A DNA stretch of 11,608 nucleotides from an uncultured Lachnospiraceae bacterium (GTDB lineage Bacteria > Bacillota > Clostridia > Lachnospirales > Lachnospiraceae). Made by a program: the position numbers and the translations under genes. This document shows, piece after piece, positions 1 through 6,489 of the stretch. How positions within the stretch are numbered: position 1 is the stretch's first letter; the number at the start of each line of letters is the position of its first letter. The stretch is taken from NCBI GenBank assembly GCA_947068385.1, contig CAMTBF010000064.1:1-11608 (forward strand), written 5' to 3'. Under the pieces are notes generated by a model. That model worked only from the letters and a program-made list of their open reading frames with translations. It was not told where the DNA came from and did not search any database.

Positions 1-133
1 AGGGTTTTTAGTGATTTTGGGTTCATATAGAGTTCCTCATTGATTGGGGTGGGGGACTTTTTGCATGACGAGGGCAAGTGAAGGGAACAGAGCTCCGGCG
101 GACAAATACAATAAAAGAAAGGAAACACCCCAC

Positions 134-613
134 ATGGAAAAGATAGCCAGCTTCACCATCGACCACATCAAGCTAAAGCCCGGCGTCTACGTATCCCGCA
201 AGGATACCATAGGCGCGGAGGCCGTCACTACTTTCGACCTGCGCATGACCAGCCCCAACGAGGAGCCTGTGATGAACACGGCGGAGGTGCACACCATCGA
301 GCACCTGGGGGCCACGTTCCTGCGCAACCACCCGGAATACGGCCCGAAGACCATCTACTTCGGCCCCATGGGATGCCGTACCGGCTTTTATCTGCTGCTG
401 GCCGGGGACTACAGCTCCAGGGACATCCTGCCCCTGATGGTAGAGATGTACCAGTTCATCCGGGATTTCCGGGGCGAGGTGCCCGGGGCCTCCGCGAAGG
501 ACTGCGGCAATTATCTGGACATGAACCTGCCCATGGCGAACCTCCTGGCCAAGAGATATCTGGACGATGTGCTCTATGGAATCGACGACAGCCGGCTGGT
601 CTATCCGGATTAA
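134..613 (+). CDS. luxS: S-ribosylhomocysteine lyase LuxS
   Basis: LuxS cleaves S-ribosylhomocysteine to homocysteine and 4,5-dihydroxy-2,3-pentanedione, the precursor of autoinducer AI-2, in the cytoplasm. The protein is 159 aa, the usual family length. The metal and catalytic residues are visible: the HTIEH motif (H53, E56, H57), the nucleophile region GPMGC (C81), and the third metal ligand in DCGN (C124). The ATG at 134 is chosen because an AAAGGAA ribosome binding site lies just upstream and the protein then begins MEKIASFTIDH, as LuxS proteins do. The in-frame ATG at 44 would add 30 unrelated residues. mtnN, which makes the LuxS substrate, follows after 42 bp on the same strand, so the two are probably co-transcribed. 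Function is nearly certain from the family; whether AI-2 acts as a signal here is unknown. Confidence 0.97.
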   Translation: MEKIASFTIDHIKLKPGVYVSRKDTIGAEAVTTFDLRMTSPNEEPVMNTAEVHTIEHLGATFLRNHPEYGPKTIYFGPMGCRTGFYLLLAGDYSSRDILPLMVEMYQFIRDFRGEVPGASAKDCGNYLDMNLPMANLLAKRYLDDVLYGIDDSRLVYPD

Positions 614-655
614 GGAGCTTCTGAGAACATTACGTAGGGATAAGGAGAATATAAC

Positions 656-1366
656 ATGACGAAGATAGGCATCATAGGAGCAATGGAGCTGGAGGTAGAG
701 CAGCTGAAGAAGGAAATGGCCGTGGCGGCGGTGATAAAGAAGGCCGGGATGGACTTCTTTGAGGGCACGCTGAACGACGCGCCCGTAGTCGTCGTCCGCA
801 GCGGCATCGGCAAGGTGAACGCTGCGCTGTGCGTGCAGATCCTGGCGGACGTGTTCCAAGTGTCCCATGTGGTCAATACCGGCGTGGCGGGCTCCCTGAA
901 CGCGAAGCTGGACATCGGCGACATCCTCATATCCCGGGACGCCCTGCACCACGACATGGACACCACGATCTTCGGCTACCAGCCCGGGGAGGTGCCCCAG
1001 ATGGGCTTCCGGGAGTTCAAGGCGGACGAGCGGATGATGGAGCTGGCCAGGGAGGCCTGCGAGAAGGTCAATCCTGACATCCATGTCATGTTCGGCCGGG
1101 TGGTCAGCGGCGACCAGTTCATCTCCAGCAAGGAAGTGAAGGAGCGGCTGATAGCCCAGTTCCAGGGCGACTGCGCCGAGATGGAGGGGGCCTCCATCGC
1201 CCATGGCGCTTATCTCAACAGCCTGCCCTTCGTCATCATCCGGGCCATCTCGGACAAGGCGGACGACAGCGCCGAGATGGACTATCCCACCTTCGAGAGG
1301 GCTGCCGCGAAGCATTCCGCCGCATTGGTGAAGGAAATGGTAAAAGGGCTCATTTCTTTTTCCTGA
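656..1366 (+). CDS. mtnN: 5'-methylthioadenosine/S-adenosylhomocysteine nucleosidase
   Basis: This 236-aa enzyme hydrolyses S-adenosylhomocysteine, methylthioadenosine and 5'-deoxyadenosine to adenine plus the thioribose product. It clears inhibitory by-products of methylation and radical-SAM chemistry. The N-terminus MTKIGIIGAMELEVE carries the catalytic Glu (E13, equivalent to E. coli E12). SGIGKVNAA, NTGVAGS and the EMEGASIAH segment (E177) form the nucleoside site, and D200 in ISDKAD is the general acid. An AAGGAG sits about 9 nt before the ATG. It lies 42 bp behind luxS, which uses its product S-ribosylhomocysteine, so the pair forms a complete SAH-to-homocysteine route. Its last 17 bp overlap the convergent gtrA-like gene, so no ordinary terminator fits between them. 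Confidence 0.97.
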   Translation: MTKIGIIGAMELEVEQLKKEMAVAAVIKKAGMDFFEGTLNDAPVVVVRSGIGKVNAALCVQILADVFQVSHVVNTGVAGSLNAKLDIGDILISRDALHHDMDTTIFGYQPGEVPQMGFREFKADERMMELAREACEKVNPDIHVMFGRVVSGDQFISSKEVKERLIAQFQGDCAEMEGASIAHGAYLNSLPFVIIRAISDKADDSAEMDYPTFERAAAKHSAALVKEMVKGLISFS

Positions 1367-1778
1367 AGACGAACAGCTTGCTGAAGACATAATTCGCGAT
1401 GACCACCAGCACGGCGGATATCACGCTGGCCACCACCAGGTTGATGCCCGCCGCGGTGAGCATCTGCATCACCACGATGTCCAGGATCCATGTGGCCACC
1501 CTGGAGAGCACGAATTTCGGCGCTTCCTTGCGCATGGGCTCCCTGCTCTTGAACACGAACCTCCGGTTGGTGAAGAAGGCGAAGATGACCCCGGCCACCC
1601 AGTTGACGGTGCTGAGCACCGTGTTCTCGAAGGGGGTGGGGTACATGGTGTTGTGGAACAGCAGCGCGTTGGCGACGAACTTGGCCGTCCAGGCCACTAC
1701 TGTGGTCAGGAAGCCTACGATCAGGTAGACGATAATCTCCTCGTATTGCCTGTACAGTGCCTTGCATTTCTCTATCAT
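1350..1778 (-). CDS. GtrA-like family membrane protein
   Basis: This is a 142-aa integral membrane protein of the GtrA family, small four-helix proteins often linked to export or flipping of lipid-linked sugars for cell-surface polysaccharides. Hydrophobic segments fall at about residues 14-40, 54-70, 88-108 and 111-130. The family hallmark appears twice: an aromatic/basic motif after helix two (FFTNRRFVF) and after helix four (NYVFSKLFVF). The start is supported by AGGAGG 6 nt before the ATG at 1778. The 3' end overlaps mtnN tail to tail by 17 bp. The gene lies 100 bp downstream of the dehydrogenase on the same strand, but a hairpin-rich gap separates them. No glycosyltransferase is adjacent, so its substrate is unknown. 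Confidence 0.85.
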   Translation of the reverse strand: MIEKCKALYRQYEEIIVYLIVGFLTTVVAWTAKFVANALLFHNTMYPTPFENTVLSTVNWVAGVIFAFFTNRRFVFKSREPMRKEAPKFVLSRVATWILDIVVMQMLTAAGINLVVASVISAVLVVIANYVFSKLFVFRKKK

Positions 1779-1791
1779 TGGTTCCTCCTAC

Positions 1792-1868
1792 TGCCGGATT
1801 TCAGTGTTCCGGCATTCTTTATGCGCAGGCCCGCATATGGAAGCTTGCCGCTGGCACGGCTGCGGGCC
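1792..1868. other. Two hairpins between dehydrogenase and gtrA-like gene
   Basis: Two inverted repeats fill this 100-bp gap. One is TGCCGGA/TCCGGCA (1792-1798 and 1808-1814), which on the minus strand sits directly before the gtrA-like ribosome binding site. The other is GGCCCGCA/TGCGGGCC (1828-1835 and 1861-1868) just after the dehydrogenase stop, with a smaller hairpin inside. Neither has a proper U tract on the minus strand. The first is followed on the plus strand by TTCTTTAT and could be a weak stop for read-through from luxS-mtnN. Their role is uncertain: RNA processing, partial termination or translational control of the gtrA-like gene are all possible. Confidence 0.35.
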
Positions 1869-1878
1869 GCTGGGGCCG

Positions 1879-2841
1879 TCAGGGATTGACGATGTTCCTG
1901 TCTTCGCCCTGCAGGAAAGCGGCGATGTTCCGGTAAGCCTCCTCCACGCAGCGCCTGCGGGCCTCCACGCTGGCCCAGGCCAGGTGCGGGGTGATGATCA
2001 GGCGGTTGCTGTCCTGGAAGCGGCTTAAGGGATTGCCTGGCTCCAGGGGCTCCTTCTCCACCACGTCCAGGCCCGCGGCGGCTATCTCGCCCGCCTCCAG
2101 GGCTTCGTACAGAGCGGCGTTGTCCACCACCGGCCCTCTGGCCACGTTGATCAGCACCGCCGTCCGCTTCATCTTCCGCAGCGCCTCCGCGTCGATGAAG
2201 TTCCGGGACAGGCCGCTCAAAGGGCAGTGCAGGGAGAGGAAATCGCTCTCTGCAAGCAGTGTGTCCTTATCCAGCCGGGGATATTCCGTGCAGACGCTTT
2301 TTCCCGTGACGGAATGGAAGGCCACCCTGCAGCCGAAGGCCTCCGCGATCCTCGCCACCCGCCTGCCGATGTTGCCCATGCCCACTATGCCCCAGGTCTT
2401 GCCCTCCAGCTCGCAGAAGGGCAGGTCGAAATTGGAGAACCGCGCCTGGGCGCTGTAGGCCCCGGATTTCACGTAATGGTCATAATGGGGCAGCTTCTGG
2501 CTTAAGGAAAGCGCCAGGGTGAAAGTGTGCTGGGCCACCATGGCCGTGCAGTAGTCCCGCACATTTGCCACCTTGATGCCCCGGCCGCTGCAGTAGTCCA
2601 GGTCGCAGTTGTCGAAGCCCGTGGCGAACTCGCAGATCAGCTTTACCTGCGGCGCGTCCGCCAGGGTCTCCCGGTTCAGGGGGGATTTGTTGGCGATGAC
2701 GATGTCCGCGTCCCTTACCCGCTCCCGCACCTCCTCCAAAGTGACAGTGTTGTCATAAACGGTGACCTGGCCCAGCCGGTCCATGCAGTCCACGGACACG
2801 TCCGTGCCCACGCTGTTTCGCTCCAATATCACGATCTTCAT
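1879..2841 (-). CDS. D-2-hydroxyacid dehydrogenase (hydroxypyruvate reductase-like)
   Basis: This 320-aa protein belongs to the NAD(P)-dependent D-isomer-specific 2-hydroxyacid dehydrogenases, which interconvert a 2-keto acid and a D-2-hydroxy acid in the cytoplasm. The nucleotide-binding fold shows GMGNIGRR (154-161). The catalytic triad residues are R235 in NVARGP, E264 in EKEP and H286 in TPHLAWAS. The PHLAWAS form resembles glycerate dehydrogenase/hydroxypyruvate reductase, but substrate cannot be fixed from sequence; D-lactate or other keto acids are alternatives. The start at 2841 gives MKIVILERN, matching the first beta strand of the family, with AAAGGA upstream. The frame stays open to 2952, but that extension lacks a ribosome binding site and runs through a terminator hairpin. 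The gene appears to be transcribed from its own promoter with an attenuator-like leader. Confidence 0.88.
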   Translation of the reverse strand: MKIVILERNSVGTDVSVDCMDRLGQVTVYDNTVTLEEVRERVRDADIVIANKSPLNRETLADAPQVKLICEFATGFDNCDLDYCSGRGIKVANVRDYCTAMVAQHTFTLALSLSQKLPHYDHYVKSGAYSAQARFSNFDLPFCELEGKTWGIVGMGNIGRRVARIAEAFGCRVAFHSVTGKSVCTEYPRLDKDTLLAESDFLSLHCPLSGLSRNFIDAEALRKMKRTAVLINVARGPVVDNAALYEALEAGEIAAAGLDVVEKEPLEPGNPLSRFQDSNRLIITPHLAWASVEARRRCVEEAYRNIAAFLQGEDRNIVNP

Positions 2842-2884
2842 CTTTCCGGATATCCTTTCTGTAGAATGTACCATGTAATGATAT

Positions 2885-2911
2885 AAAAAAGGCGGCCGTT
2901 GACCAGCCGCC
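2885..2911 (-). terminator. Intrinsic terminator upstream of the dehydrogenase
   Basis: On the minus strand GGCGGC and GCCGCC form a 6-bp GC stem (2891-2911) with a 9-nt loop, followed at once by six U residues (2885-2890). It ends 44 bp before the dehydrogenase start, and downstream of a good minus-strand promoter (2956-2984). It may therefore be a leader attenuator, or simply the terminator of the upstream membrane-protein gene. Confidence 0.75.
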
Positions 2912-2955
2912 ATGGGATGCTGCGCCGGAGGCCCTGTCAGAGACGGGCCCATTCC

Positions 2956-2984
2956 AGTGTAGCAAAGTGTAAAAGTAATTTCAA
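2956..2984 (-). promoter_or_regulatory. Predicted sigma-A promoter for the dehydrogenase
   Basis: Read on the minus strand, TTGAAA (2979-2984) and TACACT (2956-2961) are separated by exactly 17 bp in an AT-rich patch just after the end of the membrane-protein gene. The predicted transcript begins near 2949 and would have a leader of about 108 nt that contains the 2885-2911 terminator. Confidence 0.6.
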
Positions 2985-3000
2985 GACAAATTTTTCCGGC

Positions 3001-3876
3001 CTAGGAGGTCAGGAACTCCTTCAGCAGCGCCTCCAGCTCCTCCTCCGTGACCATGGCGGAGTCGTCCGACACGGCGGAAGGATCCGGGGCGGCGAAATCC
3101 GGCACTGGGCCGCCCTCAGGCTGGGGCGGGGCAGGGGGCATCTGCTGGAGGGGCGGCTGGGGGGCCTCCATGTCCGCCAGCTCTTCCCCGCCGGCCGCCA
3201 GCCTGTTGCCGATTGGCATCAGCTCCAGGGTGCGCTGCTCCTGGGGCCTGCGGACAGCGCCGCGGCTGCCCTTGCGCCGCCTCCCCCTGGCCGGGGGGCG
3301 GCCGCCCTGCCTTTCCTCGAAGACGGACTCCCCATAGAGCATCTCGATATCCTGCCTGGTGACGTCGATGCGGGGGGACAGGTGGTTCTCCAGGTAGTCC
3401 ACCAGGTTCACCTTCAGCACCCGCTTCTTCCCGCTGACGTCCACCACGGTGGAGATGCTGAAATAGGCGTAGAGCCCGAAGAAGCTGGCTATGTAGAAGG
3501 GCAGCACGTCCCCCAGCGTCCGCCCTGCCAGGATGCTCTTGCACACGCCTATGCCGGAACAGACCACGGACAGGAGCATCATCTGGCCGGACAGATGGTA
3601 GAGGGTGTCGAAGGAGAGATGCCCCAGGGCCATCCTGCCCAGGAACTTGTCCACAAAGACGGAGATATTGGCCACTCCGCCGCTCATCTCGTAGCAGCTG
3701 GCGAATTTCGTCTTGCACTGCCTCAGCAGCCGGTTCTTCGTGATGGCCATGTTGTCGGCCTCCTTTATCATATTCCGGTACAGCAGCCCTAAAAATATCC
3801 GAAGGATGATGCTGATTCCCAGACAGGTGAACATGCAAAGCGTTATCAGCTTTTCTTCCTGAAATACGCGAAACAT
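3001..3876 (-). CDS. Unrecognised membrane protein with proline-rich cytoplasmic tail
   Basis: I do not recognise this 291-aa protein. The start at 3876 follows an AAAGGAGG site; an in-frame ATG at 3924 lacks one. A hydrophobic helix lies at about 10-33 (ITLCMFTCLGISIILRIFLG), followed by a basic, cysteine-containing stretch. Two more hydrophobic segments fall at about 97-117 and 123-146. The C-terminal half is soluble: a basic Arg/Gly-rich patch (about 189-211), a proline/glutamine-rich region (238-260), and an acidic last segment EEELEALLKEFL that could form an amphipathic helix. Base composition matches its neighbours, so recent transfer is not indicated. It is flanked by a promoter region on the 5' side and a terminator beyond its 3' end, so it is probably monocistronic. 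No function is assigned. Confidence 0.8.
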   Translation of the reverse strand: MFRVFQEEKLITLCMFTCLGISIILRIFLGLLYRNMIKEADNMAITKNRLLRQCKTKFASCYEMSGGVANISVFVDKFLGRMALGHLSFDTLYHLSGQMMLLSVVCSGIGVCKSILAGRTLGDVLPFYIASFFGLYAYFSISTVVDVSGKKRVLKVNLVDYLENHLSPRIDVTRQDIEMLYGESVFEERQGGRPPARGRRRKGSRGAVRRPQEQRTLELMPIGNRLAAGGEELADMEAPQPPLQQMPPAPPQPEGGPVPDFAAPDPSAVSDDSAMVTEEELEALLKEFLTS

Positions 3877-3930
3877 AATGCGCCTCCTTTCCGCTCTGGA
3901 ACCACTGGCAGACGATCCTGCCATGCTTTC

Positions 3931-3959
3931 AGTATAACGCAGGCCTGTCCAACTTTACA
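3931..3959 (-). promoter_or_regulatory. Possible promoter for the membrane-protein gene
   Basis: On the minus strand TATACT (3931-3936) is a good -10 element. A weak -35, TGTAAA (3954-3959), stands 17 bp upstream. It points at the membrane-protein gene whose start is 55 bp downstream. The intergenic stretch to the right also holds a perfect inverted repeat CTTTTCT/AGAAAAG (3995-4001 and 4006-4012). Confidence 0.4.
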
Positions 3960-4053
3960 GATTTTTCCATCGCATTTTTCCCTGCTTTTATCCGCTTTTC
4001 TGACAAGAAAAGAGCCCCGGCGGCATCTGGGGCCGCACCTGCGCAAAAATCCG

Positions 4054-4082
4054 TTGCAGAACGGGGAGAAATCTGTTAGAAT
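4054..4082 (+). promoter_or_regulatory. Predicted sigma-A promoter for the TSCPD-murG pair
   Basis: TTGCAG (4054-4059) and TAGAAT (4077-4082) are separated by 17 bp. The predicted start of transcription is about 30 bp before the ribosome binding site and ATG of the TSCPD gene. It is divergent from the membrane-protein promoter. Confidence 0.6.
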
Positions 4083-4118
4083 GTACCTTAATAATGAATC
4101 GCAAAGGAGAGGAAAAGG

Positions 4119-4364
4119 ATGGATTCACTGAGATACAAGACACACGGGACCTGCTCGCAGCAGATAGACATCGAGCTGAAGGACGGCCTGATCGATTCCG
4201 TAAAGTTCACCGGCGGCTGCCATGGCAACCTGCAGGGCGTAAGCGCTCTGGTAAAGGGGATGAAGCCCCAGGAAGCCATCGACCGGCTGAAGGGGATCCG
4301 CTGCGGGGCGAAGGCCACCTCCTGCCCTGACCAGCTTGCGCTGGCCCTTGAAGAGATGCTTTAA
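4119..4364 (+). CDS. TSCPD domain-containing protein
   Basis: This 81-aa protein is a stand-alone TSCPD domain (TIGR03905-type). The domain is also found at the C-terminus of B12-dependent ribonucleotide reductases, and its stand-alone form has no established function. The defining motif is present (ATSCPD, C69). Further cysteines lie at C12 (HGTCSQ), C34 (GGCHGN, with H36) and C62 (IRCGAKA), a spacing that suggests metal binding; that last point is inference. AAGGAGA precedes the start. murG begins 23 bp after the stop, with no terminator between, so the two genes probably form an operon. Length and motif agree with the family over its full extent. Confidence 0.88.
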   Translation: MDSLRYKTHGTCSQQIDIELKDGLIDSVKFTGGCHGNLQGVSALVKGMKPQEAIDRLKGIRCGAKATSCPDQLALALEEML

Positions 4365-4387
4365 CCTACAGTCGAAAGGCATTGTGT

Positions 4388-5461
4388 ATGAAGAAAATCG
4401 TTTTGACAGGCGGGGGCAGCGCAGGGCACGTTACCCCCAATATTGCATTGCTTCCGTCGCTGAGGGAGGCAGGGTATGAGATCACCTATATGGGATCCTA
4501 CGACGGCATCGAGAAGAGGCTGGTGGGGGACTTCGGCCTGCCCTACGTGGGCATCGCCACCGGGAAGTTCAGGCGGTACCTGGACCTCCAGAACCTGACG
4601 GATCCCTTCCGCGTCGTCAAGGGCTTCGGCGAGGCCAGGAAATTCCTGAAGAAGTACCGGCCTGACGTAGTCTTCTCCAAGGGGGGCTTCGTGGCCGTCC
4701 CTGTGGTGCGGGCCGCGGCGTCCCTGGGCATCCCCTGCATCATCCACGAGTCCGACATGACGCCGGGGCTGGCCAACAGGATATGCATCCCCGTGGCCAG
4801 GAAGGTGTGCTGCAATTTCCCGGAGACATTGAAGCTCCTGCCCGGGGACAAGGCGGTGCTGACGGGCTCCCCGATCCGGGCGGAGCTGGCCCAGGGCAAT
4901 AAGCTGGCCGGGCTGGACATGTGCGGGTTCAATGCCAATACCCCGGTGATCATGGTGATCGGAGGGAGCCTGGGGGCCGCCAACGTGAACAAGGCGGTCA
5001 GGGCGGCGCTTCCGAGCCTCCTGGGGGATTTCCAGGTGGTGCACCTGTGCGGCAAGGATAAGGTTGACAACCTGCTCCTGAACACGCCGGGCTACAGGCA
5101 GTTCGAATACGTGAAGGCGGAGCTGAAGGATTTCTTCGCCATGGCGGACGTGGTGATCTCCAGGGCCGGGGCCAACGCCATCTGCGAGCTGCTGGCATTG
5201 AAGAAGCCCAATATCCTCATACCGCTTCCCGCCTCCAGCAGCCGGGGCGACCAGCTTCTCAACGCCAGGTCCTTCGAGGCCCAGGGATTCTCCATCGTGA
5301 TCGGCGAGGACGACCTGACCACGGAGCTGCTGGTGGATAAGGTACACGAGCTCTACTTCTCCAGGCAGACCTTCCGGGACGCCATGAACGACAGCGGGCA
5401 GATGGACTCCATCAGGACGATCCTGCAGCTGATAGAAGAGTGCGCCCGGGAGAAGGGCTAG
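4388..5461 (+). CDS. murG: UDP-GlcNAc:lipid I N-acetylglucosaminyltransferase MurG
   Basis: MurG transfers GlcNAc from UDP-GlcNAc to lipid I on the inner face of the membrane, giving lipid II for peptidoglycan synthesis. The protein is 357 aa, full length. The N-terminal glycine-rich loop is GGGSAGHVTPN (8-18), the variant common in clostridia. GGSLGAANVNKA forms the second loop, and SRAGANAICEL together with SSSRGDQLLNA forms the donor site. The ATG at 4388 is chosen for its start MKKIVLTGGG and an AAAGG 8 nt upstream. It lies outside a division/cell-wall cluster, following a TSCPD gene by 23 bp. No obvious intrinsic terminator follows; the 92-bp palindromic element begins 30 bp after the stop. 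Confidence 0.95.
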   Translation: MKKIVLTGGGSAGHVTPNIALLPSLREAGYEITYMGSYDGIEKRLVGDFGLPYVGIATGKFRRYLDLQNLTDPFRVVKGFGEARKFLKKYRPDVVFSKGGFVAVPVVRAAASLGIPCIIHESDMTPGLANRICIPVARKVCCNFPETLKLLPGDKAVLTGSPIRAELAQGNKLAGLDMCGFNANTPVIMVIGGSLGAANVNKAVRAALPSLLGDFQVVHLCGKDKVDNLLLNTPGYRQFEYVKAELKDFFAMADVVISRAGANAICELLALKKPNILIPLPASSSRGDQLLNARSFEAQGFSIVIGEDDLTTELLVDKVHELYFSRQTFRDAMNDSGQMDSIRTILQLIEECAREKG

Positions 5462-5490
5462 TCCCCACACATTCCGCGGGATCGCGAATA

Positions 5491-5582
5491 TATACTGACA
5501 GTCACTAAAGTTTGCCAAGCCACCCGACTCACGAGCGGCAGATGTCATAAATTGGTGGCAAACTTTATCGCTCGTGAGTATA
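5491..5582. repeat. 92-bp palindromic, MITE-like intergenic element
   Basis: The two 27-bp arms (5491-5517 and 5556-5582) are imperfect inverted repeats. The outer five bases (TATAC/GTATA) and inner twelve (TAAAGTTTGCCA/TGGCAAACTTTA) match perfectly, and only the ten bases between them diverge. The 38-bp centre also contains ACTCACGAGCG (5527-5537), a perfect complement of CGCTCGTGAGT (5569-5579) in the right arm. The two inverted repeats are therefore interleaved, and the right arm has two possible partners. The ends begin and finish in TA, as in small mariner/IS630-type non-autonomous elements. It could also be a structured RNA, a bipartite operator or a repeated extragenic palindrome. TGGCAA and TATAGT in the right arm, 17 bp apart, might serve as a promoter for the next gene. 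Confidence 0.6.
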
Positions 5583-5617
5583 GTAAATGGAGACTATGAT
5601 GACACAGGAGATTCCCT

Positions 5618-6241
5618 ATGCTTATGGCTTCTCTCCTGTTTGGGATTTCGGCGAGCCTGGACGCGCTGCTGGTGGGGATCAGCTATGGGCTGCGCGGGGT
5701 GCGGATCAGGCTCTGGCAGAACCTGACGATCAGCCTGATCACCCTCCTTGGCACTTGCCTCTCCGTGGGGCTGGGGCATCGGCTGGCGGCCCTTCTGCCG
5801 GAGGCGGTGGGCGCTTGTGCGGGAAGCCTGATCCTGATCCTCCTGGGGCTGTACTATATCGCCAAGTGGGCGGTGGCCCTGCTCCGGAGCTGCCGGGCGG
5901 CCCCGCCCCGGATCCCGCCGGGCGGCGGGGAGCGGGAGGACATGGACGGGTCTGGCGCCTGCGGCGGCGGGGGAGGGCCCGCGCCCTGCCTGCGGCTGCC
6001 GGAGGTGTTCGGCTTAAGCCTGACGCTCTCCCTGAACAATCTGAGCGCGGGCCTGAGCGCCAGCATGGCAGGCCTGGCGCTGGCGCCTGCGGCAGCGGCC
6101 ACGCTTGCGTGCTCCGTGCTGTTCCTGGCCTCCGGCAACCGGCTTGGCGGCTGCCATGGGCTCCAGCTGGCGGGCTGCGTGGCAGAGCCTGTCTCCGGTG
6201 CCCTGCTGATCGGGCTGGGGCTGGTGCAGCTCTTCTGGTGA
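5618..6241 (+). CDS. YtaF/MntP-family membrane protein
   Basis: This 207-aa polytopic membrane protein belongs to the DUF204 group that includes manganese exporter MntP and sporulation protein YtaF. The two internal halves carry the expected motifs: SASLDALLVGISYG (about 11-24) and LTLSLNNLSAGLSASM (about 133-148), each with a conserved acidic or polar residue in a helix. Six hydrophobic segments can be drawn. The central loop (about 90-125) is unusual, rich in Gly, Pro and Arg with a run of five glycines. The ATG at 5618 has AGGAG 7 nt before it; a second ATG at 5624 is an alternative. Asn rather than Asp in the second half motif favours YtaF over classical MntP. The following gene is a germination protein, which fits a sporulation role, but transport of Mn2+ is not excluded. 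Confidence 0.8.
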   Translation: MLMASLLFGISASLDALLVGISYGLRGVRIRLWQNLTISLITLLGTCLSVGLGHRLAALLPEAVGACAGSLILILLGLYYIAKWAVALLRSCRAAPPRIPPGGGEREDMDGSGACGGGGGPAPCLRLPEVFGLSLTLSLNNLSAGLSASMAGLALAPAAAATLACSVLFLASGNRLGGCHGLQLAGCVAEPVSGALLIGLGLVQLFW

Positions 6242-6246
6242 CATGG

Positions 6247-6275
6247 CTGGTCCGGGACCAGAGCCGGAGCCTTTT
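6247..6275 (+). terminator. Weak terminator-like hairpin after the YtaF-like gene
   Basis: CTGGTC and GACCAG (6247-6261) form a 6-bp stem with a 3-nt loop six bases after the stop codon. A short run of four T lies only at 6272-6275, so termination would be inefficient. The remaining sequence to 6489 is a mixed AT-rich stretch. I could not identify a convincing sigma-G or sigma-A promoter in it. Confidence 0.3.
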
Positions 6276-6489
6276 CGCGAAATGGGAGCTCTTCCTGTTT
6301 CGCTCTACATAGAATTTCGACTATTTCCCCCTATATCATGGATGCGCATATGATCACGCATGCAAATGCACAGATAGATACACATATGGAGAAATGCGGA
6401 GGAACTTCGCGGAGACGGGAATAAGCCGGGAGCGGTTGGGAAGACTGAGAGAGGACGGAATGTGCCGTCTTCGAAAGGGGAAGAGCGCC

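Noticed and set aside
173..1390. Long minus-strand open frame of 405 codons across luxS and mtnN
   Set aside because: It is an antisense shadow of two unmistakable genes. Its translation is rich in His, Gly and Leu with no domain, as expected in GC-rich DNA.
2842..2952. N-terminal extension of the dehydrogenase to 2952
   Set aside because: It has no ribosome binding site, runs through a terminator hairpin and is not family-like. The start at 2841 fits the fold.
4001..4033. GCCCC/GGGGC hairpin with T-rich tail on the minus strand
   Set aside because: It looks like a weak terminator, but no minus-strand gene lies upstream that it would end. The stem is only 5 bp with a 10-nt loop.
4361..5548. 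Minus-strand open frame of 395 codons over murG
   Set aside because: It is antisense to a full-length murG, with no recognisable motif or ribosome binding site.
6301..6390. Possible sporulation promoter before the germination gene
   Set aside because: CATAGAAT and GCATA-like pieces occur, but none has correctly spaced partners for sigma-G, sigma-E or sigma-K.
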